Positions 8,584 through 16,328 of a DNA stretch of 64,000 nt are shown one piece after another. Each line of letters begins with the position of its first letter. Position 1 is the stretch's first letter. The notes under the pieces are model-generated. The model was not told the origin of the DNA and ran no database searches. It saw only the letters and a program-made list of their open reading frames with translations. The stretch is from contig CAZTJA010000006.1 in the NCBI GenBank assembly GCA_964613745.1, positions 1 through 64,000 on the forward strand. The letters run 5' to 3'. Position numbers and translations under genes: made by a program. This DNA comes from CAZTJA01 sp964613745 (GTDB lineage Bacteria > Desulfobacterota > Desulfomonilia > Desulfomonilales > Desulfomonilaceae).

Positions 8584-9390
8584 TTAAGCACCACACAGTT
8601 CGTGGTTGGTCGCATTCAAAAGTGACTTGATTTGATCACGCCCGAGCCGCTGTTTCTTTGGTTCTCGCGGCATCTCAGGGAATACGTCTTCAGGTTCGGG
8701 AGACAACCATTCCAGCGATTTGTCGAACACCTCTTCCCAGCTCCGTGTTAGATGCGAAAGCAGTTCGCTCCGATTCGGATTGATTCCCGTTTCTTGTTCA
8801 ATGGTTGTGATGGATGCGTTTTGAATTCCACACGGCCGTACATACTCAGTCGGTTTAATGTTGCCGCAGACATTTATTGCAAAACCGAACGTGGTTACCC
8901 AGTTGGTAACCCTTATGCCCATAGACATAATTTTCCGGTTTCCCAGCCACAATCCCAAATATGCGGCGGACTCTCTCTTACGGCTCGGCTGGAGCCCGTA
9001 TTGCGATAGCGTGAGCAAGGCAACGTCTTCAAGTTTTCTCATGTATGCGGGAATGTTCCGTTCTGTTCTAGGCAGCTCCAATACAGGATAAACCACTATT
9101 TGACCCGGCCAGTGATAGGTAATGCCCCCTCCCCTTACTGATCTGACGAAACCAATATTTTCTCTGCTTAGCCTCTCTAATGGAACGAGAAGATCTTTAG
9201 GCGGGCTTTGAGCTGATCCTCGCAGACCGACGGCTACCGTCGGAGGGTGTGCCAAGAAGAGTACTATATCGGGAAGAAGTTCATCCGCCCTAAGTTTGGC
9301 AAATTGCTGCATCAAAGATTCGGCTTGTGTAAGGCTTACAACGCCCAAATCTATCGATAGACATCGGCGTTCGGATTCCAAAATTGTCAA
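8584..9390 (-). CDS. lipB: Octanoyltransferase, lipoate biosynthesis
   Basis: LipB moves octanoate from acyl carrier protein to the lipoyl domains of E2-type proteins, the first step of lipoate synthesis. Seen here are the family motif RGGGITYHWPGQ, the active lysine in GNRKIMSMG and the catalytic cysteine in RPCGI. The likely start is TTG at 9390, with GGAG 6 bases upstream; another TTG at 9402 would add four residues. It is first in the operon for the complex it modifies. No lipA is present in the window. The C-terminal extension of about 50 residues is longer than in E. coli LipB. Confidence 0.92.
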   Translation of the reverse strand: MTILESERRCLSIDLGVVSLTQAESLMQQFAKLRADELLPDIVLFLAHPPTVAVGLRGSAQSPPKDLLVPLERLSRENIGFVRSVRGGGITYHWPGQIVVYPVLELPRTERNIPAYMRKLEDVALLTLSQYGLQPSRKRESAAYLGLWLGNRKIMSMGIRVTNWVTTFGFAINVCGNIKPTEYVRPCGIQNASITTIEQETGINPNRSELLSHLTRSWEEVFDKSLEWLSPEPEDVFPEMPREPKKQRLGRDQIKSLLNATNHELCGA

Positions 9391-9458
9391 CTCAAGCTCC
9401 AAAAATTGTGTAATGAACTCGTTGCACTAATTAAGAATCAACATTTTATCAATAAGCT

Positions 9459-9482
9459 TTGATCATGGTAGCAGATTGATCA
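9459..9482. repeat. Paired TTGATCA boxes upstream of the lipB operon
   Basis: Two copies of TTGATCA (9459-9465 and 9476-9482), each containing the palindrome TGATCA, lie 17 bases apart centre to centre between lipB and the dsr terminator. They could be an operator for the lipB-E1-E2-E3 operon. No matching regulator gene is nearby, so this is inference from spacing only. Confidence 0.3.
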
Positions 9483-9555
9483 ACATTCTACAATCCGACA
9501 AAGAACACTTGGGTTTCAGTATGCAGGAATTGTCTCAGATAGATTGCGGGTACAT

Positions 9556-9585
9556 AAAAAAGAGGGGCTGTTGAAACAGCCCCTC
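9556..9585 (-). terminator. Strong terminator of the dsrMKJOP operon
   Basis: An 11-bp GC-rich inverted repeat (9562-9572 with 9575-9585, effectively a four-base loop) is followed on the minus strand by six T. It lies 25 bases after the dsrP stop codon. Confidence 0.93.
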
Positions 9586-9609
9586 TCTATGGAAGCAGGT
9601 GTCGAGAAA

Positions 9610-10767
9610 TTATGCGGCAGCTTCTTCCTTAACGGTCAGTGCCACCTTGTACAGGATCGATAAAATCAGGAGACCCAAAGACCATACACCGATTGTGATG
9701 GCGATCTCCGCAGCAGTGGGAGAGTATTCGGTTATCGTCTCCAACGGAGATGGAATATAACCGGTAATGACCAAAGTGACGCCCTTCTCGATCCAAAGAG
9801 CTGCAAATGTAGCCATGCACCCTATTGCGAGAGTGGTGGGGTTCTGGCGTGTCTTCGGATTTATCAAGAGACCGATTGCCACGAACGCCAGTATTGCAGC
9901 CGTCCACATCCAGGGTACCAAAGCAGTATGTCCATGCAGTCCCGTAAATAGATACGTGAAATGATGCATGTGCTCGGGAATTTGGCTGTAGTAAACGGTA
10001 AAGAGTTCACACAGTACGAAGAATACGCTGATGATCATTGCATACGTAATGATCTTGGAAAGGGTTTGAATCGCTTCCCATCCGGCGTCAAATTTCGTGT
10101 ATTTACGGAGAAATAGGCAAATCAGTATGAGCAAAGCGGGACCTGAAGCAAAGGCCGATGCCAAAAAGCGGGGAGCCATAATGGCGGTCAACCAAAAACC
10201 TCGTCCAGGGAGACCCGCATATAAAAACGCCGTAACCGTATGAATACTGACCGCCCAGGGAATTGAGAGATAAATGAAGGGTTTGATCCACTTGGGGGGC
10301 GGAGCGCCCTTCTTTTCTGCTCCCAGAATCGTCCAGCCTACAATGATATTCAGGAACAAATAACCATTCAGAACCACCATATCCCAAAACAGGACCGAAT
10401 TGGGCGTTGGATGCAGTAACACATTGAATGCTCGGGAAGGTTGTCCCAGGTCGGCTACGATGAAGGAGAGGCACATCGTAACCGCGGCAACGGCGAGAAA
10501 CTCTCCGAGAATGGTGATTTTTCCAAATATTTTATAGTTGTGTAGATAATAGGGCAAAACGAGCATGACGGCTGAAGCGGCAACACCGACCAGGAAAGTA
10601 AATTGGCCGATGTACACTCCCCAGGACACATCCCTGCTCATACCCGTGATACCTAAACCGTAACTGAGCTGCTTGAGGTAGGCCAGGAAACCAATACCGA
10701 GCAGACCTAACAGCACGGCCAACCAGATGAAATAATTTTTGCTACCTGTTAGAGCCTTTTCTAGCAT
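9610..10767 (-). CDS. dsrP: DsrP, NrfD-family membrane subunit of the Dsr complex
   Basis: The protein has about ten hydrophobic segments and belongs to the NrfD/PsrC family of quinone-interacting subunits. In the DsrMKJOP complex it is the membrane partner of the periplasmic iron-sulfur protein DsrO and is thought to exchange electrons with menaquinone. The ATG at 10767 is preferred, with GAGGTGG 3-9 bases upstream; a GTG at 10773 is also in frame. It follows dsrO after 7 bases and ends the operon. The length (385 residues) is normal for the family. Confidence 0.95.
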   Translation of the reverse strand: MLEKALTGSKNYFIWLAVLLGLLGIGFLAYLKQLSYGLGITGMSRDVSWGVYIGQFTFLVGVAASAVMLVLPYYLHNYKIFGKITILGEFLAVAAVTMCLSFIVADLGQPSRAFNVLLHPTPNSVLFWDMVVLNGYLFLNIIVGWTILGAEKKGAPPPKWIKPFIYLSIPWAVSIHTVTAFLYAGLPGRGFWLTAIMAPRFLASAFASGPALLILICLFLRKYTKFDAGWEAIQTLSKIITYAMIISVFFVLCELFTVYYSQIPEHMHHFTYLFTGLHGHTALVPWMWTAAILAFVAIGLLINPKTRQNPTTLAIGCMATFAALWIEKGVTLVITGYIPSPLETITEYSPTAAEIAITIGVWSLGLLILSILYKVALTVKEEAAA

Positions 10768-10774
10768 GGCCACC

Positions 10775-11563
10775 TCACATTATGTAATAAACCTGCGGGT
10801 TAGTCCCTAGCTGGGGTTTTCTCCGAATACTCGGATTTCTGCGCAACACTTCTCGGATCTCGGAGTTTGGATCTTCGAGATCACCGAAGATCAATGCCTT
10901 ATCCTTACATGCTTCGACACATGCAGGGATCTGACCTTTTGCCAAGCGTTCAAAGCAGAAATTGCATTTTTCTACAACGCCTCTGGTTCTCGTGGGGTAC
11001 TCTTTATTCAAGGGCGTTTTGATGAAGGGCCTCGGATCGCGCCAGTTGAGGCTTCGTGCGCCATATGGACAAGCAGCCATGCAAAACCGACATCCGATAC
11101 AGCGGTGATAATCCATCATGACGATTCCGTCATCACGGCGAAAAGTGGCTTTGACCGGACATACTCGAACGCAAGGAGGATTGTCGCAATGGTTACAAAG
11201 AACCATGAAGGGAAGACCTTTGAGACTTTCCTTTATGTATTCAGCAGTAACCTTGTCTTCTTGCCCCGGAAAAGCATGTTCAAATGAAGTCTGCCAGATC
11301 CATTTGACTTCATCTTTGCTGTTGTCAAAGGCCGGCACGTTATGAACGGTGTGACAAGCTAAGACGCAGTCCTTGCATGCATCTTTCGCGTTCAAACACT
11401 TTCTCTGGTCTATAACCATTGCCCATCGTTTTCCCACTTTTGCATTGGGAAGAACATCCACTTTACCGGGCATTTGGCCGACAGCGTCCTTGACCGGACC
11501 TAATCCGAGCCCCAGCACGGATAGACCGGCGATTTGTAAAAACCGTCTTCTATTTCTATCCAT
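10775..11563 (-). CDS. dsrO: DsrO, periplasmic ferredoxin-like subunit of the Dsr complex
   Basis: The 262-residue protein has a Tat signal (RRRFLQIAG at residues 5-13), so it is exported folded with its clusters. Cysteine groups for several [4Fe-4S] clusters are visible: an N-terminal CLNAKDACKDCVLACH, then CNHCDNPPCVRVCP, CIGCRFCMAACP and a final CNFC...CVEAC. The pattern is that of NrfC/PsrB-type electron-transfer subunits, and DsrO is expected to link the DsrJ hemes with DsrP. It is separated from dsrJ by no bases and has its own GGAG site. Confidence 0.95.
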   Translation of the reverse strand: MDRNRRRFLQIAGLSVLGLGLGPVKDAVGQMPGKVDVLPNAKVGKRWAMVIDQRKCLNAKDACKDCVLACHTVHNVPAFDNSKDEVKWIWQTSFEHAFPGQEDKVTAEYIKESLKGLPFMVLCNHCDNPPCVRVCPVKATFRRDDGIVMMDYHRCIGCRFCMAACPYGARSLNWRDPRPFIKTPLNKEYPTRTRGVVEKCNFCFERLAKGQIPACVEACKDKALIFGDLEDPNSEIREVLRRNPSIRRKPQLGTNPQVYYIM

Positions 11564-11983
11564 TTAGTTACTCCTTAGGGCCTTGTCGTCACCAGACGCA
11601 GTCTGCTTCACTTGTTCCGGCGGAATGTGGCAGTCCCAGCATTTTGGGGTCGCATCGACGAAGGTATGGCATCGATCGCAGAACTGCTCTTTCTTTGCGT
11701 GACATTTGGTACAGGTATTTTGCAAGCTCATGTCGTACGTCTTGCCGTTGAGCTTACTGACATACGTTCTCTTGCCGTTTCGGACTACCTCATCTCGCCA
11801 TTCATCGAGAAGCTTCATGTGAGATGCCTTCATGAAAGCTGTTGATTCCACACACTGTTTCTCGTTGGTGCCTACTTCAAGTTTGGGCGGAGTAGCGGTT
11901 TTTCCGATGTTGTACCAAAAGGGTAGCGTAAAAAGGCCTAGGAAGATAATAATCCCGACTATGATTTTTCCGGCGTTATACAT
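11564..11983 (-). CDS. dsrJ: DsrJ, periplasmic triheme cytochrome c
   Basis: The 139-residue protein has an uncleaved N-terminal anchor (about residues 6-24) and exactly three heme c sites: CTKCH (91-95), CDRCH (102-106) and CWDCH (115-119). Family knowledge: one heme of DsrJ has unusual His/Cys ligation, and the free cysteine C44, in QCVESTAF, is in the expected place for that ligand. The start overlaps the dsrK stop by one base (TAATG), so translation is coupled. It stands between dsrK and dsrO, the canonical order. Confidence 0.96.
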   Translation of the reverse strand: MYNAGKIIVGIIIFLGLFTLPFWYNIGKTATPPKLEVGTNEKQCVESTAFMKASHMKLLDEWRDEVVRNGKRTYVSKLNGKTYDMSLQNTCTKCHAKKEQFCDRCHTFVDATPKCWDCHIPPEQVKQTASGDDKALRSN

Positions 11984-13596
11984 TACTCAGCCTCCTCATT
12001 CAGAGGGTTGCCGCGCAAATCGGTCTCTCGCTCTTGCTCACCGGTCATGATTAGGGCATTTGCCACTAACTCATGAATACCGCCGACTTCGACATCAGGC
12101 GCCCAGTAATGACATAGCGCAGTCAATGTGGCCCGGTCGATTGCGCACATGCACGTTAACCTATTCACGCCGTGTTTATCTCTGACGTGACGCAATGCAT
12201 TTGCCCTCGGAAATGCGCCCCTCATTCTCATTTCGAGGTTCTCGTCATTTCCTAGACCGGCACCGCCGCCGCAGCAGAAGGTTTGTTCACGAATCGTGTT
12301 TTCGGGCATTTCATGAAAATCTTCGCAAACGGCATTCAAGACGTAACGGGGTTCATCCATTAAGCCGGCTGCTCGGGCAGGGTTGCAAGAGTCATGATAT
12401 GTTGTGATGACGTTCTTGTTTCTACTGGGATCAAATTTCAGTTTTCCATGTTTGATAAGATCGGCGGTAAACTCAGTGATATGAACCATCTTGGTATTCT
12501 TGGAATTCTCGAACTTCGTTCCGGTAATAGGAGACACCGGTTCTTCGAGGAAATCCGCAGGCCCGTTCATGGTTTCCATATACTGGTGCATAACTCGCCA
12601 CATGTGACCGCATTCACCGCCTAGAATCCACTTGACCCCGAGCCTCTTCGCTTCGGCATAAATCTTCGCATTCAGCCTCTTGATCATCTCATGAGAAGTG
12701 AACAGACCGAAGTTACCGCCTTCGGAAGCGTAGGTGCTCCAGGTGTAGTCAAGTCCGAGCTCGTGGAAGAGCATCAAATAGCCCATGCAGGTATAGGTTC
12801 CGGGGTCGGCAAAATAGTCCCCGGACGGAGTCACGAAGAGTATTTCCGCACCTTTTTTGTTAATCGGCAGATTCACATTGATACCCGTTATGGTTTCAAT
12901 GTCGTCCACCATGAATTCCCACATGTCTTTTACACCGTGAGGAGGAATTCCAAGGTGATTACCGGTTCTGTAGCAGTTGGCCACCGGTTCAAGAACCCAG
13001 TTGATATTCAGCCCGACAAGATTCAACAATTCACGACCGATCATCGTGACTTCGGCAGTATCTATTCCATAGGGGCAGAAAACGGAACATCTTCGACATT
13101 CAGTACATTGAAAGAAATAATAAAACCATTCCTTCAACACATCGATGGTCATCGGTCTGCCGCCGGCAAGCTTACCGAAGATCTTTCCGGGGAGAGTAAA
13201 ATCATTTCTATAAACTGAACGAATGAGTTCAGCTCTAAGCACCGGCATGTTTTTGGGATCGCCGGAACCAATGAAGAAATGACATTTGTCGGCGCAAGCA
13301 CCGCATCTCACGCAGATATCCATAAAAAGACGGAACGAACGATACTTGTCCAGTCTTTCTTTTAGTCCCTTGTGAATTATTTCCTGCCAATTTTCAGGAA
13401 GTTTCCAGTCCTCATCCGTTGGGGACCATTCTCTGGGGTTGGCTAATCCGAGCCTTTTGAGATTCTTGGGAGCTGCGGGGTAGCTGTAAGTGCCATCCCG
13501 AAACCTGGTGGGAGTATCCATCCATGGCGTCTCGGGGGGATCGTTTAGATCGATCTTTAATAATTCTTCCGGTTTAGGAAGGTTATGCAGTTCCAT
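11983..13596 (-). CDS. dsrK: DsrK, HdrD-like catalytic iron-sulfur subunit of the Dsr complex
   Basis: The 537-residue cytoplasmic protein has two [4Fe-4S] ferredoxin motifs (CVRCGACADKCHF and CTECRRCSVFCPYG) and CCG domains, with the conserved CCGGGAGLGN followed by a downstream CMC. The CCG cysteines hold the noncubane cluster that handles disulfides in heterodisulfide reductase. In sulfate reducers DsrK is thought to reduce the DsrC trisulfide formed by sulfite reductase. dsrM lies 2 bases upstream and dsrJ overlaps its stop. dsrC and dsrAB are not in the window, which is common because these loci are often separate. Confidence 0.96.
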   Translation of the reverse strand: MELHNLPKPEELLKIDLNDPPETPWMDTPTRFRDGTYSYPAAPKNLKRLGLANPREWSPTDEDWKLPENWQEIIHKGLKERLDKYRSFRLFMDICVRCGACADKCHFFIGSGDPKNMPVLRAELIRSVYRNDFTLPGKIFGKLAGGRPMTIDVLKEWFYYFFQCTECRRCSVFCPYGIDTAEVTMIGRELLNLVGLNINWVLEPVANCYRTGNHLGIPPHGVKDMWEFMVDDIETITGINVNLPINKKGAEILFVTPSGDYFADPGTYTCMGYLMLFHELGLDYTWSTYASEGGNFGLFTSHEMIKRLNAKIYAEAKRLGVKWILGGECGHMWRVMHQYMETMNGPADFLEEPVSPITGTKFENSKNTKMVHITEFTADLIKHGKLKFDPSRNKNVITTYHDSCNPARAAGLMDEPRYVLNAVCEDFHEMPENTIREQTFCCGGGAGLGNDENLEMRMRGAFPRANALRHVRDKHGVNRLTCMCAIDRATLTALCHYWAPDVEVGGIHELVANALIMTGEQERETDLRGNPLNEEAE

Positions 13597-13598
13597 GT

Positions 13599-14606
13599 TT
13601 ACTCCTTGTCCACCGGGATTCCGGCATCCTTCATCTTTTCCCTGAATTCATCTTCATATTCGGAGTATGTATGAACCTTTACAGGATAATTCCAGGGGTT
13701 CTCATATCGTTCCATGCGGTTTACGTTGGCCATATTCCTGGTGGGGCTCAGGAAAACGCCGCCCATGTGCATAATCTTACTGAAGGGCAGATACGCTATG
13801 AGCACATTGACCAAAAACAGGTGGACGTAAAACATGGGGTTTATACCGGCAGGTGGATCCGCCAGGCTGAAAGTGAAAAGCCCCATTGCCAACTGTTTGA
13901 CTCCCAATAGATCCACTTTCAACCACAATCTCATTATGATACCGGTGAGACCAATGGCGAGAATGAGCAGCAGTGGAAAATAATCCGCCGGCAATGAAAT
14001 GTATCTCATCTGCGGAAGGGCAACCCTCCGGAAGAAGAGATAGGTTACGGCTCCCATGAAGAGAAGATCCGTTATGAAAAGTGTGGGAACGAGAATCTGG
14101 AAAAATCCGTCAACCGACGAGATCATCTCGACTACCGACGGAATGGGTTCGACGAAGAAACGAAGGTGTCTTATCACTATGATCAAAAACGAGTAATGAA
14201 AGAGAATTCCAAAGAGCCACAGCCATTTGGCGGAACCGTACGTTACATTGGGACCTTCACGGAGTTCCGCTTTGGTATTTCTAAACAGAGATCTGAAGAG
14301 AAATACTTCGAGGAACATTCGGAGGACTACTCCCAGGGTGGTGTGGGGACTCTCGACATAGTCGTTTTTAATCCAAGGTAATGAATAAGCCTGTCCACAG
14401 GTGGTAGGGATTCGGAACGGAACCGGGACTCGGGCCCAGTCCACTATGCGGTACACGAAGCCGACCAAGAAGATGACTCCGGCCGCATAGGGAATGAAAA
14501 CCCCGAATAACTTGTCCAGGCCTATCGACCCTGTTCCTACCCAAGCGACCAGTCCGAGACCTATCACTGCGAGCAGGGAGACGAATAGGGACAACGATGC
14601 GTTCAT
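13599..14606 (-). CDS. dsrM: DsrM, b-type cytochrome membrane subunit of the Dsr complex
   Basis: The protein of about 335 residues belongs to the NarI-like cytochrome b family. Several membrane helices carry histidines suited to heme b (for example FHYSFLIIVIRHLRF and KIMHMGG). DsrM anchors DsrK and draws electrons from menaquinol. The preferred start is the ATG at 14606, with GAGGTGATT upstream; a TTG at 14612 adds two residues. It is the first structural dsr gene of the operon, 9-15 bases after the RsbRD-like gene. Confidence 0.95.
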   Translation of the reverse strand: MNASLSLFVSLLAVIGLGLVAWVGTGSIGLDKLFGVFIPYAAGVIFLVGFVYRIVDWARVPVPFRIPTTCGQAYSLPWIKNDYVESPHTTLGVVLRMFLEVFLFRSLFRNTKAELREGPNVTYGSAKWLWLFGILFHYSFLIIVIRHLRFFVEPIPSVVEMISSVDGFFQILVPTLFITDLLFMGAVTYLFFRRVALPQMRYISLPADYFPLLLILAIGLTGIIMRLWLKVDLLGVKQLAMGLFTFSLADPPAGINPMFYVHLFLVNVLIAYLPFSKIMHMGGVFLSPTRNMANVNRMERYENPWNYPVKVHTYSEYEDEFREKMKDAGIPVDKE

Positions 14607-14621
14607 CTGCAATCACCTCAT

Positions 14622-15179
14622 CTAAGTTGCAGTGCTACTATTATTATTATCGGGCTCTGCCCAATCCTCGGGCATCCCGTACTTCCGACTGATTACTTCC
14701 AGTATTCTGGATGTTCTATTCTTGAGCTCGAAGGCCCGAATATCGAATAGTGTTTCACGGCATTGCATGTAAATGTTGAAGGCTAGGAGCGCCAGCCTAT
14801 CTATTCTTGATTCGAATGTCAATAATTCTTCAAACATTCCGCGGTCGGTGATGTTCTTAGCCAAGACTTCCCGCACCGCATGCTTGAGGAAAAAAATAAA
14901 GGCGAGCGCATTTGAGGGGGTAAACTCCTGAACGGCTCGTATTCTTACGATTTTGTCCATAAAATATGAGAATTCCGGATTTTCGGGATCAGCATTTGTG
15001 ACCAGCAGATTATAGATCTCATTGAGACCTTCTCGGATGTTTGATCCTACAGGATTAGAGAACCTATCCTTCTTGCTTCCAAGAAACTTCTTCGTTTCGT
15101 CCGGATATGTGTTTAGGGTTAATTCCAGCCATCTGTTAATGACGGTTTCTTTTTCTTTCACTAGTATATCACTAAGCAT
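14622..15179 (-). CDS. RsbRD-like sensor protein leading the dsrMKJOP operon
   Basis: The 185-residue all-helical protein resembles the RsbRD N-terminal sensory domain (PF14361): it opens with a short helix and KEKETVINRWLELTLNTYP, then SNPVGSNIREGLNEIYNLL and EFTPSNALAFIFFLKHAVREVL. Proteins of this type are often found directly upstream of dsrM in sulfate reducers. In the family the domain is a ligand or stress sensor with a globin-like fold, but no C-terminal STAS domain is present here. Its position suggests it monitors or adjusts the Dsr complex; the function is not established. Confidence 0.85.
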   Translation of the reverse strand: MLSDILVKEKETVINRWLELTLNTYPDETKKFLGSKKDRFSNPVGSNIREGLNEIYNLLVTNADPENPEFSYFMDKIVRIRAVQEFTPSNALAFIFFLKHAVREVLAKNITDRGMFEELLTFESRIDRLALLAFNIYMQCRETLFDIRAFELKNRTSRILEVISRKYGMPEDWAEPDNNNSSTAT

Positions 15180-15713
15180 TGTTCGTCCTCTTTCTTGATT
15201 AGGTATTCATATAAAATTATTAGCAATTTAGTGATTGCAGGGACTTTACGCAACAATTCATAGTCTACCGCGCAGAACACGAGAATGTCGGCTAAATTTG
15301 AACTAAAGACCGGTACGAACAGTATACAAAGGCCTGAATAAAGATACCTACCGAATCACGCGCTGATATGGATTCAGCAGTTGCAACTGCCGCTAAAATT
15401 CTCGATTTGTATCATCCCTGATTGGCGCTGCCGATGGAAGTCAATCGTCAGACAGCAAGGATTTCAAAGCTTTACGGATACCATCGTGAATAGGGAATGT
15501 CAAGAATATTCAAGATGAACGGCCGAAATTTTGGAATCCGAGGAAGCATCACAGGCTCTATTTCGTGCTTGACCTTTTGGATTGGGTAACTACATTGAGC
15601 ATGGAAATCTTTGACATTGAACTTTACCGATCAACAGCATAATCGAAAATGTTTTCTCGACAATGGCTATTAAAGCTGGACGATAATCTGCATTACAGTT
15701 GTGAGGAACACGG
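15180..15713. other. Divergent intergenic region, with a possible decayed reading frame
   Basis: This 534-base region lies between the dsr operon (minus) and the VOC gene (plus) and should contain both promoters; I could not fix either. From about 15360 to 15690 the plus strand has fragments of open frame broken by stops. One near the end reads TLPINSIIENVFSTMAIK. Its ending faintly recalls the C-terminus of some transposases, but that is weak. Confidence 0.3.
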
Positions 15714-16289
15714 ATGAATCGCTTTACCGGAATAAATCATTTAGCAATGGTCACTTCAGATATGGATAAAACTGTCCGCTACTGGAGAGACCTCTTGGGA
15801 ATGAGACTCGTGGCCGGTTTAGGGGCTCCCGGTTACCGGCATTATTTTTTTGAAATCTCGGAATCCGACATGATTGCGTTTTTCGAATGGAGCGGGGCCG
15901 AGAACATTCCGGAAAAGGACCATGGAGCACCGGTCAAAGGCCCAATAGCTTTTGACCATGTTTCCATTGGGTTGAAAACCTTTCAGGATCTTTGGCAATT
16001 GAAGGAAGAATTGGAAGCAGCGGGTTTTTGGGTATCTGAAGCCGTGGATCACGGATTTGTCGTTTCCATTTATTCCTTTGATCCAAACAATATTCCGGTT
16101 GAATTCAGCGTAGACACAAGGGGAGCCGACATCAGACGCAATCCCAAAATGACGGATTCAAAGCCTTCCATGATCACAAAAGAGGGACCCGAACCACAAA
16201 AAGGTAAATGGCCGGATTCCATGGAAGACACTTCGGAAGAACACAAAATATATCCTGCTGCGGGCAGTGAACTGTTCAACAAGGATTGA
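15714..16289 (+). CDS. VOC (glyoxalase/bleomycin resistance/dioxygenase) family protein
   Basis: The 191-residue protein has a single clear VOC unit pair: INHLAMVTSDMDKTVRYWRDLLGMRL at the start (metal ligand candidate H9) and FDHVSIGL with a later VEFSVD glutamate. These would complete a two-His/Glu metal site. Members include lactoylglutathione lyases, epimerases and extradiol dioxygenases. The C-terminal 50 residues are polar and outside the fold. It faces the ABC-F gene, convergent with 39 bases between. The substrate cannot be told. Confidence 0.8.
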   Translation: MNRFTGINHLAMVTSDMDKTVRYWRDLLGMRLVAGLGAPGYRHYFFEISESDMIAFFEWSGAENIPEKDHGAPVKGPIAFDHVSIGLKTFQDLWQLKEELEAAGFWVSEAVDHGFVVSIYSFDPNNIPVEFSVDTRGADIRRNPKMTDSKPSMITKEGPEPQKGKWPDSMEDTSEEHKIYPAAGSELFNKD

Positions 16290-16328
16290 ACCGCTACAGA
16301 CAAATATTTGTATGGCTCGCCTGCAAAA

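Noticed and set aside
12691..13218. 175-codon open frame opposite dsrK
   Set aside because: Shadow of a strongly conserved gene.
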